Positions 44,314 to 56,818 of a stretch of 64,000 nucleotides of DNA are shown in pieces. This DNA is from Salvia splendens (Eukaryota > Streptophyta > Magnoliopsida > Lamiales > Lamiaceae): positions 12,872,729 through 12,936,728 of the forward strand of contig NC_056038.1 in assembly GCF_004379255.2 (NCBI RefSeq), in the 5' to 3' direction. Under the pieces are notes generated by a model. It was not told where the DNA came from. It ran no database searches and worked only from the letters and a program-made list of their open reading frames with translations. The stretch's first letter is position 1; the number at the start of each line of letters is the position of its first letter. A program made the translations under genes and the position numbers.

Positions 44314-46924
44314 ATGACTAAAGCAAAGGACGCTCAACTTGCTCCAACACCAAAACTGAAAGGTCAGTGTGTTATTCTTGTATTTTTTTTCTAAAAACAT
44401 AAAAATTCTCACATCTTCTTATCACTGAATAGATAATGATGTCTCAATTTCTATGCCAACAACCTCTCATAAGGATGTCCATGATCAACATCACACTGCA
44501 AAAGGTCACATTTTTCTTCTGTCTCATTAATGTCTTCAGATAGTATGCTGTAAATAAATAAATAAATAAATAAATAAGTTAAAATCTTGACATCTACAAA
44601 TCATGATTTGCTGAAGAAGGTCAAATTTTCTCTACCTTTTTTTGCCTTCATATTTGTATATTGGTTTTACAATAAAATGTGACTGTATTGAATTAGTTTA
44701 ATATGTGAGGTCAAAAAAGTGAAAAGAGACTCTTGACAAACCGAAATAGCAAAAATAGATTTTTATTGTGGGACAGATAGAGTATGTAGTTATAATTAAT
44801 TGTGATATACGATGCGTGACTTGCATATCAAAACTACTAAAATCATAGTGTAGCCTCATCATTTTAAGGAAAATGTTCTTACATCACTTGATAAGTAAAT
44901 TAAGGGGAAATTTAGTGCTGTGCAATTTTCTAAGTTTAACAAAGTAGAAGTAGACCAAAATTCATGTAATAAAACAATTTTGGCTATTAAAGTTGTTGCC
45001 AACATAAATGAAGTTGATGTGAACAGAGAATCCTGATCACCAATCAATGCACAGAGCTGCAACAAAAGGAAACTGGGAAGAAGCTAAAATTCTTTTGAAC
45101 GAAGATGAAAAGTTAGGTTGGATTGAGATAACGGAACAAGGCGACAGAGCTATTCATTTAGCTGTTTCTGGGAAACACAGAGAGTTCGTACGCCAACTCA
45201 TCGAAATGGTGGGATGGGAGATGTTAGAGTTGTACGATGGCAATGGCTACACACCGTGCTGCTATGCGATAATGGCTGGTGACCTTGAACTCGTTCGTAT
45301 AATGATGGAGGCCAACCCATTCATCGCCAATCTATCAAACTTTTATGGGACGACGCCCTTTGCACTTGCCATCTCCTTCGGAAAAACAGAAATAGTTGAG
45401 TATTATCTGACTACTGTCACTGAGATCAAAGGTTTATCCAGAGAACAATGGTTTAATATCTTGCTCGTCGCTATAAGCAGCAAAATGTTAGGTACGACGA
45501 AATCTCTTCCCTCTCCTCACTTCTCATTATACTACTTATTAGTATTATTTTATCTCATTCTGCAGATGTTGCTTTGAGAATGTTGGAAATGAGATCAAGT
45601 CTGGCCTTAATGAAGGGTGTCGATAATCGAACAGCTCTACACGTTCTGTGTCAAATGGATATCTCATCAGGTACTCACCTAAATCACAATATTAATTTCA
45701 CATTGCATCCAATATTAGCTCTACAATGTTGTTGATTTATGTGATGATGGAAAACAGGAGATGGTAAAAAGAGGAAGGCTCTTCGTTGCTTGTCCCAGAA
45801 GCTGTGGACTAATATTCAAGTTTTGGGAAGGGATGGGGTGCTGCAGTTGATGAAAAGTCCTCCGTTAATTCTACACGAGGCAGCAAAAGTAGGCAACCTG
45901 GATCTTATAGAGATGATCACAACTGATTACCCTGATCTTTTAGCACACACGGATGACAAGCACGGATACTCTATCTTTCACATCATTGTTATCCATCGAA
46001 AAGAGAATATCCTTCAACTCCTCGAGAAGGCAAGTTTCGTTAAAGACTTCAACGCTGTCTTGCAAGACAAAGATGGCAACAACCTTTTGCATTCAGCTGC
46101 GAAATCAACATCCGAGCGTCTTAAGGGGTTGGAGGTTGTTGGCGAGCACGATGTTCATATGCAAAGTGCGATCGCTTGGTTTGAGGTAACTAATAGCTTA
46201 TTTTGGAGAATCAAAATGCATCATTAGTATTAACTTGAGTCACTTGCAGAAATTGAAGAACATTGTCCCACCTTATTATCAGGAGATGAGAAACAAACAG
46301 GGATATACGCCCGAAGAACTATTCTGGAAGGATCATGCGGAAATGTTGGCAACAAGCGAAGAATACACGAAGAAAACTGCAGAATCCTGCATGCTTATCT
46401 CAACACTTGTTCTGGCGTTGGTGTTTGGTGCTGCCTTTGCTCCCCCTGGGGGGTTCGACCAAGTGACGGGGATACCTATGCTATTGAAGAACAAATGGTT
46501 CCCAATTTTCATCATATTCCAAGTCTTGGCATTGTCTAGCTCAACCTTGAGCATCTTAGGTTTTTGGTCCATCATTTCGTCCAACTTCCCAGAACGCCAA
46601 TTTTTCATGTTGCCGCGTCTCCTGAGGATATCAATGGGTGCTCTATTACTCTCCATCTTATTCGTCATCTCTGCTTTCTTGGCCGCTTCTTTTTTGATCT
46701 TCGTTCAGCACAGAAAAGCGCTCGTCTTGGCATTTATGCTTCCTCTTTACTTGTTGCTCGTCCTTGGAATTTCGTACCAGTTTATAAAGGTAACACTCAA
46801 GACCTGCCGTGTAGGGTATTATCGCCTGACTAGAGCGAGCTCAGGTAAGTACGAGAGTTGGAGTAGTCGTGTACACACTTTTGGAGCCTCCAAATTTTCT
46901 GTATTTTCTTCTTATTTTCGTTAG
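44314..46924 (+). CDS. ACD6/ITN1-like ankyrin repeat membrane protein with PGG domain, about 597 aa
   Basis: Six exons with GT-AG junctions: 44314-44362, 44433-44504, 45027-45491, 45566-45670, 45758-46185, 46250-46924. Total 1794 nt in frame. N-terminal ankyrin repeats (about residues 48-180, e.g. MHRAATKGNWEEAKILL, YDGNGYTPCCYAIMAGDLEL) and a second set (about 255-345, e.g. LILHEAAKVGNLDLIEMI). The PGG domain follows (about 413-445, TAESCMLISTLVLALVFGAA then FAPPGGF) with three further hydrophobic segments, giving about four membrane spans and a short basic tail. This family includes plant ACD6 (defence) and ITN1 (salt/ROS signalling) proteins at the plasma membrane; a specific role is not assignable. 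The start is uncertain: ATG 44314 is the first in-frame Met, while the frame stays open upstream and carries a duplicated Thr/Ser-rich stretch. No internal damage seen. Confidence 0.88.
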
Positions 46925-47359
46925 TCGAATGTATATGTAGATGCCTAACTAATTTTGAACCTTCATTTTAGATTATTCAGTAACTGCTGCATCTTGTGTT
47001 AAATTCAGTTATGTGCTACCACATCAATTTACAATCATCTTTGGTGTCAACATATGGACATATTATGTGATTCTGTTTCACATTTGTGCCTCAATTACAA
47101 CAACATCATCTCATGTGTTTCATCTTTTTTCGTTTTAAGACTACCTAGTTTGATCAATTGTTAACTTTTCTGCATTTGTGATGTGATGTTCCCATTTGAT
47201 CTTTGATTAGTGAAATTTAAGTATTTTCTTCTCAAAACCCAGTTTAAGTGTGGCAGCATGGCCAACTCTGTGGGTTCGACATCCAAGTAGTAATTGGAGT
47301 GAAAAGATTTTGCCCACATAAAACTAAATAAATTACCTTATTTATTAACTAACATGGTA
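46925..47359 (+). other. 3' UTR/flank of the ankyrin gene
   Basis: AT-rich, no coding signature. AATAAA-like signals are not distinctive. Transcript end not determinable. Confidence 0.4.
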
Positions 47360-47505
47360 CTCCCTCTGTCCGCTAATAAAAGTCTCGTTTCTTCATTTTT
47401 GTCCATCCGTAAATAAAAGTCTCGGTTTCTTCCATCCACTTTTTTTTACATTTCTTAAAATCCGTGTCGGATAAGAATGAGACTCCTATTCGCGGACGGA
47501 GGGAG
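47360..47505. mobile_element. Stowaway MITE
   Basis: 146 bp, CTCCCTCTGTCCGCTAATAA and (inverse) CTCCCTCCGTCCGCGAATAG between TA dinucleotides. The (A)AAAGTCTCG motif is repeated inside. Confidence 0.88.
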
Positions 47506-47924
47506 TAACTTCTAACTCACTGCTAAGTAGAATAATGCTTCACTTAAATTAATAGAGATTTTGGGGTTGTTGGAGTAATAAAATGTACAAAGAAGGTCTT
47601 AAAATTGAGTAAATGCTTTGGTATTTTCAACTTCAACTATAGATGTGGATGACCAAACTTATTGTGTACCAACTACATTTAGTGAACGTGTCGGTTAAAG
47701 AGTCAAACAAATTCCAACAACCGTAAGTTGAAAAACAACAAATTGAGATTATTAACTTTCACATCATATTCTTGTTAAAATTTTTATATAATCTCTAAAT
47801 CAAATAATAAAATCATTATCTTCAGTTTCTTCTTTGTCGCTGTAACATCGATGTAGTTAAGGTTGGACATATTCGAGATATTTATACAGTTTTTAGCTTT
47901 AAATTTTATTTTCTTATTAGCTTG
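47506..47924. other. AT-rich spacer
   Basis: Nothing recognisable between the Stowaway and the dispersed repeat. Confidence 0.5.
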
Positions 47925-49390
47925 TATTATCATAATAGCTAAATTCCATAAATGTTGGTTACATCTTTGAAGGATCAAGATTGTGGTCCATAGCAGTGTT
48001 TGAAATTTCTCTTATTTACGACCATGGTACCAAAATATTGTTCTTACGTCAATCTTTAGTTTTCTTGACATAAGCTATAGTAGAAATTATTATTTCATTA
48101 AACAGTTTCAATTGAATTCTAGGCAACACATATCTATATTCGTGTAACAGTAATTGGTGGTTGTCTTCTTCATTGCATATAGACGTGGAGTTTCTTTTTT
48201 CCACTTGATTCTCAAATATTGTAGTGTTGGAATGTAACGGGAGTAAATTTTAGTGCCTTAATCTTTTTCTGACATTATTTTTACTTTTTTTAGAAATTAG
48301 GAATTAAATTTAAATAAACTCTAATGATTTGGGCATGTAACATATTGATAATTTTATTCTTAAGCATTTGTTTTTGTGGTTTGTTCTGCCTCTCAGTTAG
48401 CCTGTTAATGTAGTCGTATTAACTACAACTATTAACGCATTACACTATTTTTAATAGTACTACAAAACATAAAGTACAGTAGAAAAATACTTCAACAAAA
48501 CCAATCCAATTAAAGGCTTTTAAAGAAAATATATTTATCTTTAGGTTTATACTCCCTCCGTCCCATGTTACTCGCACTTTTCATTTTAGACGTAAATTTG
48601 GGATTGATTTTTTAGTGTAATTAAATTAGACTTTTAAGTGTAATGAGACATCACTTAATAAATGAGCTCTTAACTTAAACTAAATATTAATTAAATGCAT
48701 TAATTCTAACTTAAACTATAAATTAAGGAGTTTGTGACGAGCCGAAAAGTAACAGTGCAAGTAACATGAGACGGAGGGAGTACTTGAACTATATCAAAAC
48801 AAATTTTAAATTTTGATTTATTGCATTCAAGTCTAAATCATTTTATATTTATCAAAATAGAAAAAAAAAGGAGGAGGGAAGAGATGTAAAATACACAGAG
48901 ATAGAAAACTTACAAGAAGCGCAGCGTTTCAACGGCTAGGAGAAGAAGATATGAAAATAACGTAATATAATTTTATTAATATTTAGTTAGTAATTAATTA
49001 GTGGATTAGCCCATATTAGTATAATACATATTTAATTGATTAGTTAAAAATACTTCACGTTTTAGTTTTTTCTAGATTAACAAATATAAATATTAATTAG
49101 TTATGCCTATTAATATAATTTATTAGTTATGCTTTAGTAAATTACTAGGAGTACATAATTTGGTAGCTTTTAAATTTTTAATATTAAGGATTGTTTTATT
49201 TTACTTTAAAAATTGACAAGATCTTTGATTTAAACTAATATTGTGCCTAATGCCTAATATCAAACTAAATATGCTCAAATATAACTGACAAACACGGATT
49301 TTGCATGTTTTTAAGGGCTAGAATTGACTTGTTTTAAATGTCAATCATGCACATTATGTTCTTAAATTGCATATGTTATACATGTTGGTA
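47925..49390 (+). repeat. dispersed repeat, copy 2, with Stowaway insertion
   Basis: Direct-orientation copy of 22001-23185, from TGTATTATCATAATAGC to ATATGTTATACATGTTGG. It carries about 34 extra bases near 47968 and a Stowaway (48552-48780) absent from copy 1. Function and element class unknown. Confidence 0.82.
48552..48780. mobile_element. Stowaway MITE nested in the dispersed repeat
   Basis: CTCCCTCCGTCCCATGTTAC and (inverse) CTCCCTCCGTCTCATGTTAC, 229 bp, flanked by TA. The orthologous site in copy 1 (about 22575) has a single TA. Confidence 0.93.
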
Positions 49391-49392
49391 TA

Positions 49393-50669
49393 TTGACGTG
49401 TTTGTTGAGAAATTATAGAAAAGGGCTGAAAAATGTGCAAAAAAGTCCAAGGTGCAGCAGCCTCATTTCAAGCTGAGATTTCGGGTAGTGTTGAAGTCGA
49501 ATCAGTGATTAATGCATACCATTCTCTTCATCTTTGAAAGAGCTTCGTGTGGATACCTTGCACGTCTCAATCGGAGTTCTGTGGAGAAAGTTATGACTAT
49601 TCTACGAACATTGCGCGGTGCAGTCAAAGCTAAAAGAAATTAGGCGGAAATTCAAGTAATGAAGAAATTATTGCCCAAATCTCTCCTATTAATTGAAGGA
49701 TTCGAAAATAATATCTTTTGTATTACTTGGAGTACAATTTTTACTAGGTTTAAACCTTTTTTCTAGCCTATAAATACCCCATAACCTAATTCATAGTCTT
49801 CATCTTAGAGCCTCCAATCTCTCCCTACACATTCTTCTATCCCGTATTCCACATATAATTCATCCATCTTCCATTGGAGCGGAGCTCTGCAGATCCAGGC
49901 AAGGGAATATTGAAGATTCAACCGGGTTTTATCAATTTCTTTCATGTCACATACTTTATTGTTTTTACTGCTTGTCTATGAGTAGCTAAACATCATTTGT
50001 AGTTTTTTTTTGTTGAAGATTATTATGAACATGTTTTGATTTATTTAATTGATTACTTTTCCTAGCTCTTGTGATTGTTTTGCTTGTTTTAGTGCTTTTA
50101 TTGTTCTTTTGTCTGGCCAACTTTAGAACTATGTCCGTTTAACTAGATTAATCGAGAGATAGCAAGTTTTTCGTGGTAAAAGGAACGAGTACAACACATA
50201 GGTTTATCTGCACTTGAGAGAGGGGACCTTTTGTGAGTGCTTGAGTCTTAGGAACTTAAGGAATTAGAATCTAATCTATTAGAATGAGACTTTGATAGTT
50301 AGAATCTAATCTACTAGATAGGTGCACTCAAGAGTTGGCTTATCCTAGAATCGCGATTTTCCTAATAATCCTAGAGACACATAAAGGTAATGGTTCTATG
50401 ATATTAATCATAGGTCGTAGTAGTTGTATCCTAAAACTCTCCATTCATTAGTTTGTTTTGTATTATTTTATTATTATACTTGTTTATTTATTTATGTCTA
50501 GTTTAGAAAATCAAAACCAAAAGCTCCGTGTCTCTACATAGTATATAATAGTCAGTTGCAATCTTATTCCATGTGTTTGATATCCCGGTACTCACGTTTA
50601 GTTATACTAGATCTACCAAGTATGCTTGTAGGTATTTTTAGTGCTAATAAATAGTGCATCAATAATAAA
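49393..50669 (+). repeat. probable solo LTR of a large Ty3/gypsy element
   Basis: About 1.28 kb starting near TGTTTGTTGAGAAATTATAG and ending near AATAGTGCATCA, with a TATA box CCTATAAATACCCC (about 49768-49781) and a GC-richer transcribed-looking leader after it. It is non-coding throughout, as for LTRs of Athila/Tat-type elements. I could not find a convincing target duplication, so the limits are provisional. Confidence 0.5.
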
Positions 50670-51260
50670 CAATAGTTAAATATTGGTAATAACTAAACGA
50701 TACCTCTTATGTTTATATACTTGTGTTATCTTTAAATGAATTTTAATCTTGAATTTTAGTTATTTTATGTATATGTTGTAATATTTTTATAATAATTCTA
50801 TTGTATTTAAAATTTTTAAATTATGTAATTTTTTTATTTAATAAATATAGATTTCATGTATAGTTATATTAGATATTAAATCTTATTATATTATTTAATT
50901 TAATTTGAATTATTGATAAATTGTCATGGGGTTAGTGTGTAATTTAGATAAAAATATATAGGTATGATTAAAAAGTACTACTTAGTATAAAAAGTAAGTG
51001 AGTGGGGAATATTCTTTTGGATTTGAGTTTAGCGTAAATGTTTGGAGTAAAATGAATATTTATATTTAGTGTGACATTTACGCTAAAATGAGTTTGGGTT
51101 TAGTGTAATGGTTGGAGATGCTCTTAGTAGTTGTTAATCATTTTTTTTCTTTTAAAAAATACTTGTATCTTAAAACTTTGAATTTATATAACTATTTGAA
51201 TTAAAATTATTTTTTCGTAAAGTAATTTTATAAGGATTCTAACGATATCCTAATTGCATA
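50670..51260. other. AT-rich spacer with a MITE end
   Basis: Extremely AT-rich. GTTGGAGATGCTCTTA at about 51103-51122 looks like the right end of a PIF/Harbinger MITE, with repeated GTTTAGTGTAA/TTTAGCGTAAA words just inside. The left end is not clear. Confidence 0.45.
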
Positions 51261-51333
51261 CTTCTTCTGTCCCAAGATAAGCGAGTCACATTTCTTTTTG
51301 GGATGTCCTACTATAAGTGAGTCATTTCCCTTT
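51261..51333. mobile_element. left part of a Stowaway MITE split by the MULE
   Basis: CTTCTTCTGTCCCAAGATAA, preceded by TA, pairs with the right part at 57958-58133. The last 9 bases (TTTCCCTTT) are one copy of the MULE target duplication. Confidence 0.85.
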
Positions 51334-51779
51334 GAGTGAACTACACAAAAGGCCCTAACTTTTCGCATTGTAACAGCAGAGGTCCCTAACATTTAAAAAT
51401 TACATCACATGGATCTAACAAAATATATAATCACAAATCGTGTTTTTGGGACCATAACACCCTTGGGGCTTGGAAGGGCAAAATCGCCCTTTTGCATAGC
51501 CGACACTGCTGCATGCAGTGTTGATGGGACGGCGAAAAGCAGAAAAGCAATTGATGTCTTGTCCCCTATTATTTTCCCACGCTTCGGACCTGCATTGTAA
51601 TTTCCAAAATTTGCCATTTCGCCAAAACAATTAGCCGGTAGCTTCTCTTTCTTTTTTCCCTCCAATCCACTGTCACTTCATCATTTTCGTCTTATCTCAC
51701 CACAATTTTCTACTAATTCTCGGAAAACGCCGCTGCCTTTCACGCCATTCTCGGAGATAATCGACGTAGACCCAGAAAC

Positions 51780-54700
51780 ATGGAGCATTCGCGATCCTCT
51801 GTTGGATTTCTTTGTTCCGGAAGAAGAATATAGTAAGTTCAAATTTAAAATTCCAAGCAAGCGATTTTGACTGTGATTTAGGGCTCCGAAAATTGGGAGA
51901 TTTTGTGAAATTGTTTTGATGTCGTCGCGTTTCGGAAATTGTTTTGACTGTGATTTAGGACTTTATATGTGAAATTCGTTGGTTTAAATTTGGAATTTTT
52001 CTAACTCCTAACAGGGGACCATGCCGGGATGTTTTTCGTCACTTTTCATCACGGTGGGTCAATCTTCGAAATCAATGGACAGAAGAAGTATGTTGGGGGC
52101 AATTGACATTCTTTGACTATTGCTGGATTCGCCAATTCGAGCTCTTAGATCTTTCCAGCATGGTGTTGCGGATGAGGTACATTAGGAAAACCATATGTGA
52201 GTTCTATTACGTTCATCCAAGGAACAGTGATGGCTGTATGGGCGTGGACATAGGAGGTCCGTTGCTGCCCATTATTGACGATCCACATCTGGCCCCTTTT
52301 CTCAAAGTCGCGGCTACTAGCACAAAGCTAGTTCACATTTATCTCGTGGAGATGACAGAGGCGGCCGTCTTGCTCAAGAAACGAAAGGAAGAAGCGAAGG
52401 AGTTTCTAAAATTTGTGAACGCTTGTAAAAAACCCACGGTGATCATTGAAGAGCTTGACGAACCGGAACCAATTGTGCCGAAGAGTAAACCAAAAAGGAA
52501 GAAACATCAGCACGAGGAGCAGAAAAAACCATCGGCGCCATTATTGATGCTTGAATGGTACCCTAGGGATGTCGAGTTTGAAGAGTATTTGAACAAAAGT
52601 TTAGAAGACAAACGTCGCGAATGGAAGAGGGAAGAGGAGGCAGCACGTAAGAATTTGATGGATGCATTTGCATCATGTAGTGCAGAACAAGCAGAAGCTG
52701 TTGTGGTTGAGGTTGAAGAGAATGATGCAGTCGATGGTGTTATTGGACAAGTTAGCCATGGTGAACACGTTATTCAACCTGAGGTTGAGGTTGAAGCAGT
52801 TATAGACCATGCAGAGGTTAGTACACCACTGTGGAATATGTTTGTGATTTGTTATTTATGTTTGGTATTCATATGTGATTCATTTTTGGGGTCAGATTGG
52901 GCAGCATGATGATGAAGCAATTGTAGATCCTGATAGTGTGGCAGAGGTTAGTGCACACCTTTGTAATAGAGTTGTGATTTATGCTTGTATGTATGGTGTT
53001 CATTTGTGATTTTATGTTAAATCAGATGGGGCAATCTATTCATAGTCAAGATGTTCAACATGTTGACGATAGTGTGTACAACCCAACCCTGGATTTTTCA
53101 GCCGAACCTCAATGTCAACTGCAGTCGGAAGTTCCCATTCTCGAGGAGATTCCGGATGAATTGCTAACTTAAACGTGATATGGAACATGCTGGACAGGAA
53201 ATACAGGATTGGCCTGAAGTGCAGGATGGACCGGAAGTGCAAACTGGACCCGAAGTAGAAGGTGGACCGCAAGTACATGATGGTCTGGGAGTAGAACCTC
53301 AAGAGGAGGTATACATTCCTTCGTTTGAGTACGTTCTGGACGGCTGCCATCTACATAACGAGGGACCGCCGACTCATGATGAAGATGATGAGATGGACCA
53401 TTTTATCTCGTTGGCACACATGTGCCGAGATGAGCAGCATTTCACCTCATATTACGAATCCATTTTCCAACAACAACATGCGAGACAGGAGCCAGAGAAT
53501 GTAGACCAGCCGGGTGAAGGCGAATCCCAGCCGGGTGAAGGCGAAGACCAGCAGGGTTGTGCCGAAGACCAGCAGGGGTCAAGGGGGTCAGGGTGGTCAC
53601 GGGGGTCAGGGGATAAACGGTGGAGGAAGTATTCGCCTTATGTGGGCAAGAGGAACATGACAGACAACCCACTTTTCGAGGAAGAAGTTGTGGACGAGCT
53701 ACAAGATATTGACGACCTTGAGGATTTGGAGGGTTTGGATGGTTTGAAGAAGAGAGGCATAAAGTTTACCCCGTTCAAGCTCGAGAGTAATGAGCTTCCG
53801 TTGTGAAAGCCTGGTGATGTTTTTAAGCATAGAGGTTTCTTGTACGACGTGTTGAGGCAGTACGCAATAATGACCAGAAGGCGGGTGCAAGGATGTGAGT
53901 GGTATGTGTACTTGAGGAAGGACGAAATACACTACGGTCATGATTACGTGGTGATGAATATGCAACGCGATCACGCGCACACATGCTCTCAGGTGTTGGA
54001 TTCGAAGTGGCTGATGACAAAGTGGCTAGGTGAGCGTTATATGCAGAAGATCAAAGTCAACCCTCACATTCCACTTGCAGCTATACGGCAGTGTGTGGAT
54101 GAAGATTTTGGCCTGAAGATAGGTAGAATGAAGGCATATTCGGCTCTGCGACAACCCAATACAGAAACTTGTTCTACTACAAAGCCGAATTGGAGCGGAC
54201 GCACCCTGATTCCAGCATACATATACATTATGAGAATACGAGGGATTCTGACGCCGTGGGTCCGAGATTCCTGAGGTTCTACTGCTGTCTAGGACCATTG
54301 AAAAAGCGATGGATGCAGTTATGTCGGCCCATTATCTTCTTCGACACTTGTTTCTTGCAAGGGATGTACAAAGGACAGCTCATGACAGCAATGGGGATTG
54401 ACCCCAACAATGGCTGGTGGCCGATTGCTTGGGCTGTGACTGAGGCCGAGAGTTATATCCAGTGGAAGTGGTTCGTGGAGTACTTGTCTGATGACCTGAA
54501 CTTGCATGCAAATGGCCCATGATATGTGTTTATGTCTGACCAACAAAAGGTATGGCTGCCGTGATTTCAATATTACATAATGTACGTGGTATGTGATTGA
54601 ATTTTATCTGTGATTTGATCAATACATTATGTACTGGAACTGTGATTTTGTGGTAATGTTTTGTTGTGTTGCATCCATCAGGGCCTTGCAAAGTTGATTG

Positions 54701-55893
54701 CTGAGGAATTCCCACAGAGCGAGCATCGCTTCTGTATTCAGCATATATACAACTATTTCAAGAAGAGATTTGTTGGAGAAAATTTCAAAGACCGGTTGTG
54801 GGAGATTGCCTCGAGTACCACCCTCGAACATTATGTGGACAAGATGGATGCTTTGCAGACCGAGTATCCCCAAGCACATCAGTGGCTGTCTGGAGTTGCT
54901 CCCAAAGAAAAGTGGGTCAATGCATTTTTCTCTCCACACACTTGTTGTGATGTGCTCCTCAACAACATTTGTGAGACATTCAATTCGAAGATTGCATTGG
55001 CTCGAGAGAAAGCAATTATCAGCATGTTGGAGGACATTCGAACAAGTCAAATGGAAAGAATTCAGATCAGAGGCCAGTGGATCAAAAGCTACGATCACGC
55101 AGTCCCTCCTGTTATCAAGGAGCTTGTTGATAAGTGGTACGCGAGGGCTTCATCGTGGAGGGCTACATGGAACGGACAGTCTTCGTACCAAGTATCTGGG
55201 CCGTCTGGCCAATATGTTGTCAACATGCTCGATTTTACATGCTCCTGCAGATTGTGGCAGCTAACCGGAATCCCGTGCACGCATGCTATCGCAACAATCA
55301 ACAAGAATGGCGACGACGTGACGTGATCCATTTCCCGCTATTATTTGAAGTCAACAATGATCATGTTGTACGAGAATGTCCTTTACCCCATCAATGGGGT
55401 GGACAATTGGCCCAAGACTACTTCTGATGGTGCGGTGGAACTGGCGCCTCCGAGGTCAAAGCGACAGCGTGGTAGGCCGAAGAAACTGAGACATGAGGAG
55501 CCCCAGATTCGTCTTCATGCAGACAGAGGTGAGTCATTGCGTCGCACCTTCGTGATGAAATGTCGTCGGTGCGGTCTAGAATGTCATAATAGGAGGACAT
55601 GCAGCAATGATCCTCGGACTAGATGCCCGTGCTCAGGTTGGGGAGACTTCAGCAGCACAGCAGGTCGCGTGAACGTGGTGATTGTACTTTGCCTGAATCG
55701 TCAAACAATCGCCGACACCAAGAGGTACTATGCAATAAGCATCCGCAACTATATTCTCTAATTGTACACATTGCTTTCTCATATATACTTACTATACTAT
55801 TAATTGTTGCAGCCTAATGTTTCAAACCCGGGACCAAGCACTCGGACCAGGACTCAGCCTCAGAGATGCGGCCGCTGCGGTGATCAAGATTGA
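51780..55893 (+). pseudogene. MuDR-type (MULE) transposase, decayed
   Basis: Exon 1 at 51780 (MEHSRSSVGFLC) ends before a perfect GTAAGT donor. Next, GDHAGMFFVTFHHGGSIFEI gives the PB1-like N-terminus, then FELLDLSSMV. A charged linker with two further introns follows (about 52815-53030). Then the DNA-binding region (DVFKHRGFLYDVLRQYAI, CEWYVYLRKD), DDE core (FFDTCFLQGMYKGQL with first D; MSDQQKGL across an intron at about 54550-54680 with second D; ICETFNSK with E), SWIM zinc finger (CSCRLWQLTGIPCTHA) and a C-terminal CCHC-like CRRCGLECHNRRTC. Damage: frame changes near 52100, 53170 and 54150, and in-frame TGA at 53804, about 54520 and 55324. Catalytic residues are still present. Confidence 0.9.
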
Positions 55894-56119
55894 CGGGCCT
55901 TACTTAATCTTAAAACTTTGTGTTTGTTTGGGATGGGTGAACAATTTTTTTTGGCAGTGTTGACATGATGTGTATGCTAACTACGAGATTTTAAATTTTG
56001 GTGGCAGTGATGATATGATATTTATGTTATGTATGTTACAGACTAGTTTGTAACAAATTACTCTAGTATTTTGGTAGTATTTTGGTAGTATTTTGGTGGA
56101 AATGATATCATGACAAATT

Positions 56120-56610
56120 ACTCTACTTCATCGGTTTGTATCCATTTTTTACATAGTATTTGATTTCAGTCATAGTTGGGTAACTTCATTCGTGATTTCA
56201 GGCATAGTTGAAACAAAACGTAATCAATCATGCATTTGAAAGAGTACTTCGTCGGTTTGTATTCATTTCTGTACATGGTTTGTGATTTCATTCATAGTTG
56301 AGTAACTTCATTCGTGATTTCAGGCATAGTTGAAACAAAACGTAATCAATCATCATCAGGCATTTGAAAGAGTACTTCGTCGGTTTGTATTCATTTTTGT
56401 ACATAGTTTGTGATTTCATTCATAGTTGAGTAACTACATTCGTGATTTCAGACCATAGATGAGAACAAAACGTGGTCAATCAACATAGGCATTTGATAGA
56501 GTACTTCGTCGGTTTGTATTCATTTGTGTACATGGTTTGTGATTTCAGTCATAGTTGAGTAACCTCTTTCGTGATTTCAGGCATAGATGAAAACAAAGCA
56601 AAGCGTAATC
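56120..56610 (+). repeat. four-copy tandem repeat inside the MULE
   Basis: Units starting ACTTCGTCGGTTTGTATTCA at about 56124, 56245, 56373 and 56502 (periods 121, 128 and 129). Each contains TTCGTGATTTCAGGCATAG and AACAAAACGTAATCAATCA. Located between the convergent transposase and GRF genes. Confidence 0.88.
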
Positions 56611-56818
56611 AATCAACATCAGAAGATAACGACGGAGTGAACACGACAACATAGCTTTGTTATAACAGTAGAAAAATTACAATACATAAGAACAAGATTG
56701 TGAATTTTAACCGTCGGAGAGTTGTTGCCGTTTTACCAATTATTAGCGCCAATGCGTCACACTCTTCAGTCTTCATGCCCAGTTGTAACTTCAGGGCTTC
56801 AAACTCCACAAATTTCAA

